A DNA stretch of 64,000 nt from Mantis religiosa (Eukaryota; Arthropoda; Insecta; Mantodea; Mantidae), in contig CM060958.1 in NCBI GenBank assembly GCA_030765055.1, positions 80,045,568 through 80,109,567 of the forward strand. Reading direction: 5' to 3'. Each line of letters starts with the position of its first letter. The first letter of the stretch is position 1. Below the pieces are notes generated by a model. It was not told where the DNA came from, did not search any database, and saw only the letters and a program-made list of their open reading frames with translations. Made by a program: the position numbers and the translations under genes. Shown in pieces: positions 1-12,300 of this stretch.

Positions 1-480
1 GCGGGGCAAAAACTGTGTTGCTACTATGCATGACCCTTCTGGGCCGTGTTTTGTGCTGATTGCACCTTTCCTTTACGGGGCGTGTGCGTCAGTTGTTTTG
101 TGTTTCCCGGTTTCTCCGTGTGAGCGCGTGAAGGTTGCTCTGGTTCCTCTCTCGAACAGCTCTCCGAGCTGATGAGACAGAGCAGTCGGGGCTTTCCTTT
201 CATAGGGCGCGCACGGTGATTTATAACTGTCTTAGCTCCCGGTTGCAGTTCAAAATGATGTAATAGCAGGTGTTAGAGTGAAGTTGTAATGTGTACAAAG
301 TTTAACTTTCGAGGAAGTTTAAGTTAAGTGTAACTGTGCAAGTAAGCTGTCAGTGTGAATAAGAGATTTATTAAAGCTTTTAAATTATCAAAGTAAGTTG
401 TATAATTGTACCTTAGCCTCCGGATACAGTTCAGTTTTTGCAAGGACTCATTTCCGCAAAGATCTACCGCACCCGAAAGT
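1..480. other. CpG-rich segment upstream of a candidate promoter
   Basis: No open reading frame of note. The first ~250 bases are visibly richer in G+C and CpG than most of the window (for example gagcgcg near 122 and ggcgcgcac near 206). That suits either a gene promoter region or a retrotransposon leader. No similarity to other repeats in this window was seen. It may be the truncated end of something larger beyond the left edge. Confidence 0.35.
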
Positions 481-546
481 TATATAAAACCCGATGGGAG
501 GCCAAGTGAGATTCAGTCAGTGATGGGTTTTTAAGAATCACGGTTA
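481..546 (+). promoter_or_regulatory. Candidate arthropod core promoter (TATA + Inr + DPE-like)
   Basis: TATATAAA lies at 481-488. An arthropod-type initiator TCAGTC lies at 513-518, with its A at 515 as the predicted +1. GGTTA lies at 542-546, which is +28 to +32 and fits the DPE consensus RGWYV. The spacing of all three matches known arthropod core promoters. The transcript would run rightwards. No long ORF follows within the next kilobase, so it could drive a non-coding first exon or belong to a retroelement. The motifs are seen directly; promoter function is inferred. Confidence 0.45.
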
Positions 547-1151
547 TCCAGTAGTGAGTTGGTCAGAGCCAGGGAATAATATAGTATGGTGCTTCGAGTT
601 GAGTGTTGCACGTTATAAGCTCCGTGATAGGGAGTCGGCAGGCTGTGAACCGGAGCCTATCCACAGTCAGTAAGTGCGATTCCGGGTGTGGGGATCATCG
701 AGCTCTGGAACCGCCAACGAAACAGCTTACATGTGAACATTGGAGTTGTGTTCAGAATTGAAGTATAGCTACGTATTCGACGTGGATCTTTGTGAAGATC
801 AGAAAGATTATAGTAGCACAAAGCTTGTGTGCTACAGAGACTTAAAGGAACAATGTCGAAATGTTACATTTGTGTAGAAGAAAGGCAGATTTTTTGTTAG
901 CAGTGAGCTAATGATTTGGTAAAAGTAAAACAGTTCTGAAGCGAAAATGTGTGGTATTTTTTTCATTATGTACATGTAAACTAGTTACGAGTATATGCTT
1001 ATAAATATATAAGACGACCATGATTGGGAAATAAGCATGGAATAGTTTCTACAGAAATTTATAATGTGCAAAAGGAGACACATATATGACTAATCCGTGA
1101 AGTAGGCAGTAGTGATGACAAGAGCAGAAGTAGATGGAAAAGAATAATAGT
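547..1151 (+). other. Possible transcribed leader, no gene recognised
   Basis: Sequence downstream of the candidate promoter with only short ORFs. A GTAAGT at 668-673 could be a splice donor for a non-coding first exon, but nothing confirms it. No repeat copies elsewhere in the window were noticed. Confidence 0.25.
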
Positions 1152-1520
1152 ATATCGTGACTTTGTGGGTTCGTAGAATTAAAATTCCAGTTTGTAGAAA
1201 TTCCAAAATGTACTTTATTTCCGGAGAAACACACTTCGGTCAATCCTTACAGTAGCAGAATTATGTAATATACACAAATACAATCAAGGTCGTCGACCAC
1301 AAACAAAAGAGTTCACTTTCAAAACACAGCTGCACGCACACGAGTCAAATTACGACTGACTCAACTGGCGATCCAAGGTTTCCTTTTTAGCTCCACTTCT
1401 TGTCCTAGAAATTTGTGGAATGTTCTCAAACAATCGAGACGGCTCTAGAAATACGAACCTTCTAGTCAACTATCTTTATCACAGGCCACGCCAGTCTAAC
1501 AATGCGATCGGCGACAATAT
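1152..1520 (-). mobile_element. Solo LTR, family L, copy 1
   Basis: On the minus strand the LTR runs from 1516 to 1156, starting TGTCGCC and ending in AAAGTCACG (the other copies end in CACA). It is flanked on both sides by ATAT (1152-1155 and 1517-1520), a 4-bp target duplication. Reading minus, a TATA-like TAAAAA lies about 32 bases before an initiator GTCAGTC, and a polyadenylation signal AATAAAG lies near the 3' end. The last ~35 bases match copies at 18.6 kb and 42.85 kb. No gag or pol is adjacent, so it is a solo LTR left by LTR-LTR recombination. A 4-bp duplication suits Gypsy-type elements, but the superfamily is an inference. Confidence 0.75.
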
Positions 1521-2465
1521 TTTCTCTTATTTTCTTCTGCTGGCGTCAAAGATGATGAACAAATCACATTACCTAAGCCTCCTTACTAATACTGCTCACG
1601 AACATTTGTAATTACCGAGGAGTACAAGGAAACTACCAATATAGTAAAGCACTGATGGCCAATTCCTATATTCTTGGCATGATCATTTCGGTTTAACCCA
1701 GACGTTTTTTTATGTGAGATTATTTGTGGACTGTCTTTTGTTTAGAGCATTTAGCATACTACAACATTACAATTTATTTGCTACTTTCAGAAAAAGAAGC
1801 AGCTCTCAGAGTTAACTTAATCGAATGTTGATGGATGTAAAGCAAACAGGATAAGCAAGCACGTGTGTAACAGTGGCTGTCGAACATTCCAACGTTTTCA
1901 CGCTACACTAACAATTTTCCGATATGAAAGCTGCGTGCGATTAAACAGAGGGTTGCTGATATGCCAGGTATGTCTAGCAAACGTAGATGTGCTTTCCAAC
2001 ATGGCTGAAAAACCTATAAAAGCGGCTAAGCTATAATTTTGTGACAGGGAAAAAATCCTTTTTGGTTCACGCTCGGTGAGTCTCAAAGACATGGAACTGA
2101 CATTGCAAAATAAACGAAATGTCTGTCACGCAAGAACAACCCACCATTTCACTGTATACGTTGGAAATATGAAAAAGAACAGTCACATTTTCCATTTCGT
2201 CATATTTTATAGCCTCAAGCGTATATCGTAAAGATCAATGATTCACTTAAAGTTCATCACAGTGACAGGAACACCACTCAGGATATAGTTATCAGATTTA
2301 GTGTTAAAATTGTTTCGTAGCAAGCGGGTACGTGAATTTACTGATATCCTGAATTTCATGCCACAGAGGAGATTACCAATTACGAAACTGAGGAAGGATC
2401 GGATTTCACATTACGTACTCTCAAAATTAAGATTTCTCAAAAGGTAGTGATCTATTTCTCTGAGA
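1521..2465. other. No recognised feature
   Basis: AT-rich sequence with short ORFs only. I see no transposase, reverse transcriptase or repeat match within the window. Confidence 0.4.
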
Positions 2466-2724
2466 ATTATTTGGAAATGTGTAGTGTTTAACGCCCGCTT
2501 TTACTACATACAGCACCGCAGGCTGTGACACTGATGATACATGAGATGAAGATAAAGCACCGGTGGAATGAGATGGAGGGGGAAATCGGAAGTCCCGGAG
2601 AAAACCCGCCCCAGCGCCATGTTGTCCACCACAAATCTCACTTTGCGGTCGCCTGGGATCGAACCCGGGCCGCCTTGGTGAGAGCCATGCGGTCTAACCA
2701 CTTAGCCACGGCACATTATTTGGA
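2466..2724 (-). mobile_element. tRNA-derived SINE, family F, full length
   Basis: The minus strand begins with a tRNA-like head. It has an A-box-like TGGCTAAGTGG and a B-box GGTTCGATCC, followed by a body shared with copies at 23.15, 37.87 and 56.17 kb, and ends GCGGGCGTTAAACACTACAC. A perfect 10-bp target-site duplication, attatttgga, flanks it at 2466-2475 and 2715-2724, so this is a complete retroposition event. The element itself is about 239 bp. It is not a tRNA gene: the fold is degraded and the tail is fused to it. Confidence 0.85.
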
Positions 2725-3106
2725 GAAGTTATATGGCAATGTTAATAACATTTTACATTACATTAGATTTTTACATTTAATTTGGGTTCAGAGAGTTCGT
2801 GAGTAAACCCAGAGGCCTTTGAATATCGAACTGTCAAGGAGGTGTACAGTATAATAGCATAAATACTTGAATATTTAATGTAAAAGGCGCATTAAACACA
2901 CAGAATATGAAAAACAGGTTGGGGACAATGTGTATATAGACACAAAATAAAAAAACTTTCTTAGATATAGGAGACTAGCAAATATATATGTACATATGTA
3001 ATTTGGTAGTTTCCATTTTTTAAAACAGGCTTTACCGGTACATCTCAACATACTCTTATATTGCATTTGCATTGGATAGCATTTATTGTCAGTTGTTAAA
3101 TACATA
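2725..3106. other. No recognised feature
   Basis: AT-rich spacer between a SINE and a DNA transposon; nothing recognisable. Confidence 0.4.
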
Positions 3107-4366
3107 TACACGGTGTTCACTTTTATTCGTTATTTCCCGCCCTCCGATTGAGCAAGAATGACGTCATAGTGGAATGGTGAGTCTATCTTGAAATCATAGT
3201 GCCCTCTACGGAGAAGAAGCGATCATTCTTGCGAAACAGTAAACAAATTACAGCGCTCTGAATGTGGTTGCACTGATAACTAATACAACCAGCTTCCCCT
3301 GGATATGAGAACAGAGCACCGCGTCTTCATGGTTGAAGCTACTTTCGTACCGGCATTAAAATTGGTGCGACATACAAATACAGTTTCAACAGCGCATAGA
3401 GGACTTTACACAACGCTATCCGGCATGCAGAGAAGTTCCTCGGAGCGCAATTTTGTCAAAAGTATCCAGGTACCGTCAAAGTGACATACTTTTGTTAGCA
3501 ACATAAACGTCTTACGCTTTATCAGTATACGATATAAATTTTATCTATTAATGTCTAAAATGTCGATATACATGTTCTCTAAAATGGTTATTAATGTTGG
3601 TATCCTTATGTATTTTAAAACCAATAGGGGAATCAAACTTTTCCAAGATACAGGATCAGTTACTCGCAAAAAGGGAGACACTGGACGCTGTAAAGTGACT
3701 GGTAACAATCTGGAAGTAATAAATAATGTTATGACAGAAAGACCTCAAGCATACCTTCTCGCAATACAGTGTTTAAAGGGTAGAGAGAAAGGAAATATAG
3801 CAAAATAGACACACAAGACTATGTAATAGAGATATTTTCATTCATATTGTAACAGTGATTTATTTTTCATCCATGTTCTGCTAATTTTCTGGTTTATAAT
3901 GAGGTTACACTGTGAGAAAACTGGGGTTGATAGAAAAGAATGGAGATCAAATTGAAATATTTACATATTATGTTACAGATTTACAGTATGCATATATGCC
4001 TACTATAACAGAAAAGCAAATGTTCATTGTCAAATAAGTGTTCATTGTATTATCATTTCGTATATTCTTCATGGTATACTTTTATGGCTGCATAATTAGC
4101 TTTGCAGTGCATTGCAGTGAACGTATAATACAGTTATTGTATATACGCAACAGAAGAAATTACGTACCTTTGTTTTACGTGGGCTGAACCACCTTTCAAA
4201 TAGTATATTTAACTGCCGATAGAGCAGGCCTCAAAGCTGCTGCCAACACATCAAATATGATCGCTAGCCGCTACGGGAATCGTATATAAACTCGCTCCAT
4301 CAGCGATGCTATTATTGACGTCAAATTTTGCGCGGTAAATTTACAGATAAAAATGAACACTGTGTA
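3107..4366 (+). mobile_element. TA-flanked DNA transposon, family T, copy 1 (non-autonomous)
   Basis: The left end reads cacggtgttcacttttat from 3109. The right end is the inverted gataaaaatgaacactgtg, finishing at 4364. TA lies outside both ends (3107-3108 and 4365-4366). Both subterminal regions carry tgacgtca. A related, longer copy is at 47921-49602. Degenerate coding sequence runs on the + strand between about 3400 and 3808. It includes a helix-turn-helix-like stretch around QDTGSVTRKKG, the style of the DNA-binding domain of Tc1/mariner-superfamily transposases. No DDE catalytic domain is present, so this copy could move only with help in trans. Superfamily placement rests on the TA flank and the HTH style. 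Confidence 0.65.
3551..3808 (+). pseudogene. Remnant of transposase HTH region in transposon T copy 1
   Basis: An 85-codon open stretch whose second half is conserved with the copy near 48345-48560: FKTN, then QDTGSVT, then an RxKVTG motif. Only the DNA-binding portion of a transposase-like protein is represented. The reading frame upstream is broken (RIEDFTQRYPACREVPRS is legible in a different frame from about 3395). It is not expected to make a working protein. Confidence 0.5.
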
Positions 4367-4904
4367 CATCTAAATAGATTTTGAACACGCATCAGAGGTA
4401 AATTGGAAATGATTTGTCATCAGGGCAGCTAGATTCTACTTACAAAACTGCATAAGCGTTAACAGGATAATTTGTCACTCAGATAATCTGGTACAGAATA
4501 AAATGATTTTGAGTATAGGTGGCAGCAATTTTAAACGCTTAAATTGTCAGTTAAATATTGTGGTGGTTTCATAACACACACATTTATGGAAGCAAGAAAG
4601 TTTAGCGCTGGGATAATGGACGTTACAGTACTGTCTAGGGATTATTTTCTAAATTTCAGTTATTGCTTGTTATAAATGAGGTCTGGTTGCATACAATGAA
4701 TATTAGGATCAAATGTATTTTACGGGTCTCCAATATTCTTTTGAGAGTCGTACAGATGTTTATAAAATAAGTAATAAACAGTTTTATCACGTATGGTTTT
4801 TAATAGTTACATACGACTGCTACCATGGAGACAGTTGTTTCAATTTCGGCCCCAAAATTATTATTATTAATTTTATATTTGTTATTGTAAATTATTTTAA
4901 AATT
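4367..4904. other. No recognised feature
   Basis: AT-rich sequence between a transposon and a SINE-like repeat; no supported gene. Confidence 0.4.
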
Positions 4905-5161
4905 GGAAACTAATTGTTCTTTGACACTGGCCGTGTGTAGGTTAAAGTATTGAAGGATAGTCAGACTGAAAAGTTCAATGCCATAGCCGGGATTTGAACC
5001 ACGGATCTTCTGGTTGCCGTCCAGCCGCTCTAACCCTTGAGCTACTAGGGCAAAGTGCCGGCATGACATTAAATTCTCCAACTGACTCGTGTTTTTCCCG
5101 GTAAACCACTTAGGAGTTCTCATGAACACATGAGACAACTACCTTAATGGCGACTTACACA
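4905..5161 (-). mobile_element. tRNA-like repeat (SINE), family A, copy 1
   Basis: The minus strand contains a tRNA-like head at about 5055-4980 with A-box-like TAGCTCAAGGGTT and B-box GGTTCAAATCC, followed by GGCATTGAACTTTTCAG. The outer part (gcgacttacac, ggtaaaccac) matches the unit seen at 10.1-10.6 and 43.6-43.9 kb, so family A carries sequence on both sides of the head. Other copies lie at 10.0, 21.7-22.0, 29.0-29.3, 43.6 and 60.2-60.6 kb. Confidence 0.75.
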
Positions 5162-5644
5162 CGACACGACACGTTCTGCCAGGGCAACAGGAAATTTATT
5201 GTTTCGTCTTGCTCGATTTGTGTTATTCAAAGTAATTCTTTTATCGCGTCATGTCAAACATTTACGCTTCAGTTCTGAGTAATTACAAATATACGTACAC
5301 GCTTACATGCCAACCAATAATGATATTCTCACAGTGCTTACGTTGCGATTTATTGTTATAATACAGGTAATAGAGTTAGAAAAACTATTTGAACTAACAA
5401 TATGGGTTTCCGTGGTTATGTTAGATACATTACTCTCTACCTTCCACATGGATCAGTTTCGGCAAAATCTGAATTTTGGTCTTAGCGCGAATAGTATTTC
5501 ATACAGATTGATTAGGTTGGCGCTCGTCACACACCACTTAGCGAAAATGCAATACGACAACACCGCAGGACTCCGATTGCTTGCTCACCTAGTAGCGCTC
5601 AAGGACAAACACCTTCCTATTTGAAACACATACTAGACACATTG
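5162..5644. other. No recognised gene
   Basis: A 105-codon ORF at 5307-5624 (+) has no motif I recognise. It is hydrophobic in its first third and lies beside transposon debris, and chance is the simplest explanation. Confidence 0.3.
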
Positions 5645-7450
<1,806 letters not shown>

Positions 7451-8840
7451 CAATATTTTCAACTTTCTGGGAAAGTCTTTAGCAGTTCTCTTTAATTCAG
7501 CAGCTTTTGTGTAACTGGTAAGCCATATATAGATCTCGTAGGGCAAGCTATGAATTTACATAACATTGGAAACATATCCAATAAAAAAAAATCATTGGTG
7601 GGCACATAATGAGGTTTACGGTATATTGGAAACATGTTCGTGTGCTCTTGTTCACTGTGTGCCACACACCACACACACCATTTTGCACATGTTGCAGATA
7701 ATGTCTCAGAATTTTGGAAATTTCTTAGAAGATGGTATTATTTCAGTTGCATAGGCGATATTGGGAGTATCAGAAAAACCACAATAAGAGTTGGCTGAAT
7801 TGAGATCTGGAGATCACGTTGTTGAAAAATGCCTATTGATGATGCATTAGTATGCCACATGTCACATATTTTATGATTGTACAAATAATCAGACTTTAAT
7901 TCAACAAGATTATTATGATATAAATGTATGATTTGGCTTCAATTTACCACAGGTCCATATTCGAAAAAGACAATAATGTAATACGACACAATTTTTACAG
8001 CAAACGTAGAGGTCTACTACTACATGTCGTCGTCCCTAATCTGAGGTATCAAGTTCTGGAAATCATAATCTTAATGGAAGATCAGACGGCACTCTACATC
8101 TTAACCGCTGCAAAACAATTACGAAGTTTGGTAATTGTGTCATCAGTAGGTGCTTTGGGGTTGCCTTAGAGAACGAGTAACAATTCCACTAGAACTGAAA
8201 AGTGACACCTCACAATAAGCTGCTAATATTCTAAAACATTATCAGCCAAATTCCATGCATGTGCGTACCTATGTGTCATCCGGCTTTCGGCGTCAAGCTT
8301 TCCACAGTGATAGACGGAGGCAAACTATTGGATTCAGCTTCAATGCATCAATAGTATTTAGTTTCATTTGGAGTGTAATCAAATAAAAACATTCAACAAT
8401 GCGACTTAAAAGATTTAATTGCAACTAGTACAAATTTCTCTTACTCACTTATCTCCTCCATGTACTAAATATAGGACATCTATTTAACAGAATGCAAAAA
8501 CAAAACAATACCTAGAGTTACAGAAGACTCTTAAACGTAAAGATGTTCCAACTTCAGTAACTGCTAAGTGTATAAATGATTCTGAAGCTTAGAAATTGCC
8601 TACCTTATTAATATGTATTTACAACTGAATCAATAGTTGCTTATGAAGTTTAGTATAGATTAGACAAGAAAAACTTCCAATTTGTATGCCAATAACAATG
8701 AGGTATGAGCTAAGGCTAGGTTCTGAGCAAGGAACTATGTAACGTCGTTTGTATCTAAACCCTTGAAACCCCCACACAAAACCAGAGGACAGGTGCTAAT
8801 TACAGACTGAAACTTCTTTTTTAATTATTTTTTTTTAAAA
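7451..8840. other. No recognised feature
   Basis: AT-rich sequence with ORFs of at most ~80 codons and no family motif. No copy of the repeat families defined here was noticed. Confidence 0.4.
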
Positions 8841-9460
8841 AGGGGCGGCCCTACACCCGCCGCCCCCGGTGACGATCGCCCGCCTGGAGCCTATATCGTC
8901 TCCCCATGCACAGAAACTCCGGTGATAGTCCATATAAATACTGGAGGCCCAGGCTCACAGACCGTCCCCTATTACCTAGCATCACGATATGCACCAATCA
9001 GCGGAAGCGCTATCAGCATAACTGCAACGGCACTGATAGGCCGCGAGTACATAGGAGTAAACCCAACTGCTGCAAAAGTTGAGCTGCTTACTATCCTATC
9101 AAGAGGTGCCCAGAATTCAAAATTTTAACAATCCCCTAAAGAAATATTTTGAAACACATAATCCTCAAGGACAATTGCATCCTAATCAGCAACCGTTGAG
9201 TAATAACATCTTACTATCTCCTTTCACTCCCTAATCTCATTACACCTGTCATCCTACAAACACCACATCCTGCCTAGATTAGCTAAGACCTAATAAAGAA
9301 CACAGCAGACATACCTCGGGCTGTCCTCAGCTTGCTAGTGCTGAAGAAGCAACGCAACTTCTCGGAGCGACTTCGACCCCACCACGGAAGATGCCCACAG
9401 AGAATGTGGAAGTGTTTGCAACTTCAATCTAGGGCAGCCCACGATATAATAACTTCCAGT
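8841..9460. other. GC-rich unclassified block, possible retroposon
   Basis: A sharp change to GC-rich sequence follows an impure T-rich tract (8819-8838). It starts ggggcggccctacacccgcc and ends around agggcagcccacg near 9440. A T-rich left edge is what a minus-strand poly(A) retroposon would show. I cannot assign a family, find no second copy in the window and see no convincing ORF; a 68-codon ORF at 8922-9128 has no motif. Confidence 0.3.
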
Positions 9461-9990
9461 TATATTGACTGGTCGTGAAAGCTAAGTTAAGTAATTTATA
9501 GGTTTTCAAAGCTAAAAAATAAAATTTGCTGCTTCTGTGATAAAGGGCTAAACTACGTTATGTCACACTACCCTCGATGATCCTCGCTTCTGAGAGTGAA
9601 ACAGATTTGACCATACCTAATTTAATATACTGTTTTATTCTTATCTGCCGCCTGTCTAATTATAATGGACGCAGTATTCGACGAAACGTCTGAAGTTATA
9701 CCCACTGGACCACGGCCTATAAGTCCGGAAGATGTATGCAATGTAGTTGAGGATGTCGAAAGCCTCAACTTATAGTTGAAAGCCTCAGCATTTATATATA
9801 CAGAGTGTTAATGAGCTGCACCGAAATATTATCATAATATGAGGAGATAACTTAAATAAGTAATTTGAAATAGGAAACTTATGCCTGTTGGTTCAAATGT
9901 GGAAGTTACGGCTGTAAGTTTCTGAAGTCCAGTATGAAATCGATAACACTTGAGACAACACACGGAAATGAGAGGTAAACGAGTTCAATG
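9461..9990. other. No recognised feature
   Basis: Nothing supportable beyond short ORFs. Confidence 0.4.
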
Positions 9991-10091
9991 ATGGATAGAG
10001 TCAGACTGAAAAATTCAATGCAATGGCCGGGATTTGAACCACGGATCTCCTGATTTCCGTCCAGTCGCTCTTAACCTTTGAGCTACCATGA
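9991..10091 (-). mobile_element. Family A tRNA-like repeat, left arm of an inverted pair
   Basis: Minus-strand copy of the family A head (B-box GGTTCAAATCC as its complement near 10030) and the gcattgaatttttcagtctg tail. It forms a ~101-bp near-perfect inverted repeat with 10129-10229, separated by about 37 bases. Confidence 0.85.
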
Positions 10092-10600
10092 GTCAACTGG
10101 AAAATTGAATGTCAGGACGGCACGTTGGCCATGGTAGCTAAAAGGTTAAGAGCGACTGGACGGAAACCAGGAGATCCATGGTTCAAATCCCGGCCATGGC
10201 ATTGAATTTTTCATGTTGACTCCATCCATCAAAAATCTTAGCCTATGTACACCAATTAATTAAGATAATAAAAGTTAAATGATGAAGCCTAGGACTCAAG
10301 TATTTACGATAGTAAGTCGCCACAAATGGTGTATCTCGGATGCGAGAGCCCCTAGTGGTCTACCGAGGAAATATATGAGTTAACTGGAGAATTGAATATC
10401 AGGACGACACGTTGGCCATGGTAGCTCAAAGGTTAAGAGCGACTGGACGGAAACCAAGAGATTCGTGGTTCAAATCCCGGTCATGGCATTGAATTTTTCA
10501 TGTTGACTCTTTCCATCAAAAATCTTAGCCTATGTACGGCTAGTGTGGAGAAATTATTAATTTCCACCATTTAACTAAAATAAACGAGTTCAAGTTTCCT
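10092..10600 (+). mobile_element. Family A tRNA-like repeat, right arm and tandem second unit
   Basis: Two direct copies of the unit. The string cacgttggccatggtagct begins at 10121 and again at 10408, a period of 287 bases. Each has an A-box-like TAGCTCAAAGGTTAAGAG region and B-box GGTTCAAATCC, then ggcattgaatttttcatgtt. The 287-bp period includes a linker (gatgaagcctaggactcaag) also present at 43.75 kb. The first copy is the right arm of the inverted pair. Confidence 0.85.
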
Positions 10601-11827
10601 TCACTTTTTGTCGTTTTTTTGGTTTATTTGTTTTTAAATATTTTGTTTAAATTTTTAATTCTTGTTTAAATGAATTCACTTTACGGAGTAATTTCTACCT
10701 TTTCAGTGCAGATAATCTTTCTCACAAAGGTTGAATCCTGCTTAATTATTTGACATCTAAATAGGAGGTAATTTAAAGGGTGAAGGAAAAGTAAATGCCA
10801 GTGTTTACGGCAAGTTTATAAGAGCTGCTCGAAATGGCAATCTACGTTTTCATTACAAAGTTGACAGCTGTAAAGGAACGACTGCTATACTGTGTCCAAA
10901 AATGTGTTATTACACTGGCCAACAGGGGCGGCTGCCGCTTGGGAGCACAAGAGCATATGATCCCCCAATATTTGTCTTGTAGAAGCCCTTTTCCTCTTTT
11001 CATTCGTTATTTGTATTTACCGCGCTCATTGCTTAATGTGTAGTAAGTAGACGGCAAAAGCATAGTATGTGGCAACGTTGTAGGTAGCACACTTCTTTTT
11101 TGCTAGCACATCATGTAACGTTTAAAGCTCTGCGCATGCGTAGACGACAAATGCTACAGACAGGCATTGGTTGGGTACGCCCAGATCAGAGCAAAGTTTT
11201 GAAGTGCACGTTAATTCACGTTGGCAGCGCCAGAGGAGTTCTTGGTCGTCTCTGGGAAGTGCTACTATCTGTAGAGTTTAACTGCAACTATTTTCAAATA
11301 CAAAGAATGTTTACAGCTCCTAGCGCTATCAGCCTTTGCTTTGTTGCTTTATGTTGCTTTGAATACGGCGTGTTTTTACAGTCCAGTTTCTAAACAGATG
11401 TTTTGTTTTATACACTGTGATAAACTCGGAATTTGTAGGTAATCAGCAGATGAAACAATTGTGAGTTTCTTAGTACGTAAAGTACAACTAGTGCTTTAGC
11501 GCGAAACAATAACACTTTGTTGTGTGCAGCGAACAATCGCGAGCTTTTTGGAATGTTTGTGACTGTTGAACTTTTCTCAAGAGGTAGCTATGAACTCGGT
11601 GGATTCCATTTTAAGAAATAAAACAGATAAAGTGACTTGCGAAGAAAAAATGTAATAAAGTGACCCTGACGTAAAAATGCATGTATTCACTTCGCCATGT
11701 TTGGTCGTGTGAATATTAATGCTCATATAAGCAATGTGATAGGAATAGATACATTCTTTCTAGACTAATAGTTTGTATAAAATTTTGTGGGGCGTTTGAC
11801 CTAGCACTCATTTACTAGTGGTGGTTT
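10601..11827. other. No recognised gene; modestly CpG-rich stretch
   Basis: 10920-11270 contains several CpGs (tgcgcatgcgtagacg near 11131) and ORFs of 69 and 97 codons (10834-11043 and 11100-11393, +) with no recognisable motif. It could be a promoter-like or retroelement leader region. Nothing firm. Confidence 0.3.
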
Positions 11828-12300
11828 GTGTCCAGATGTTCTACTCCCATTAGTCTTGACCCAGTAGGAAGAAGACCCGGGCCTCCTTCAACCAGGGAGT
11901 TATCCGAGCTGTCCCAAAGGGCGTTCAGCGTCCTCCGTGGGGCTTTGCATAGGGCAAGACCTGGGTTACAAACAAGCCCCCCATCTGGTCCTAGGACACA
12001 AAGCGCGCCAACACCAAAGGTGAAGGTTACCGATATGAGCTCGGTGGGGCCGCCTGGCGATCTAGCAAACCTTCTACTAGCTTTGCAGGCTAGTACCTGG
12101 GAGAATTAATGGCCTCCCTCAACCCCGTCCGAAGACGTACCCGATTCCCACGGGTATCGGGAACCACTGCCCCCTCGAGACCAACCCAATCCGAACAACT
12201 CCCAGAGGGAGGCGCTCAGATGTTCGGCCCGAGGTTCCTCTAGTAACGTCAGAGGTACCACGAGTGCTAACGGTCCGCAAGTAGCGGACAGTGCTATTGT
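11828..12300 (+). mobile_element. 5' region of a putative non-LTR retrotransposon, family U, copy 1
   Basis: Shares extensive similarity with 19240-19780. A first ORF (11828-12109, 93 codons) ends SVGPPGDLANLLLALQAS... and its stop overlaps the next ATG as TAATG at 12107-12111. The downstream ORF starts MASLNPVRRRTRFP and runs 44 codons to a stop; in another frame the similarity continues to a Cys-x2-Cys stretch (KCRSC) near 12310. The ORF1/ORF2 layout with a stop-start overlap resembles some R1-type non-LTR elements. No reverse transcriptase follows, so the copy is truncated or rearranged. Retrotransposon identity is inferred. Confidence 0.5.

Noticed and set aside
2640..2712. Genuine tRNA gene
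   Set aside because: A and B boxes are present, but the sequence is continuous with a SINE body and is bounded by target-site duplications. The other tRNA-like heads in the window are rejected for the same type of reason.
5307..5624. 105-codon ORF as a hypothetical gene
   Set aside because: No motif, no promoter or splice context and surrounded by transposon remnants; length is within chance for the window.
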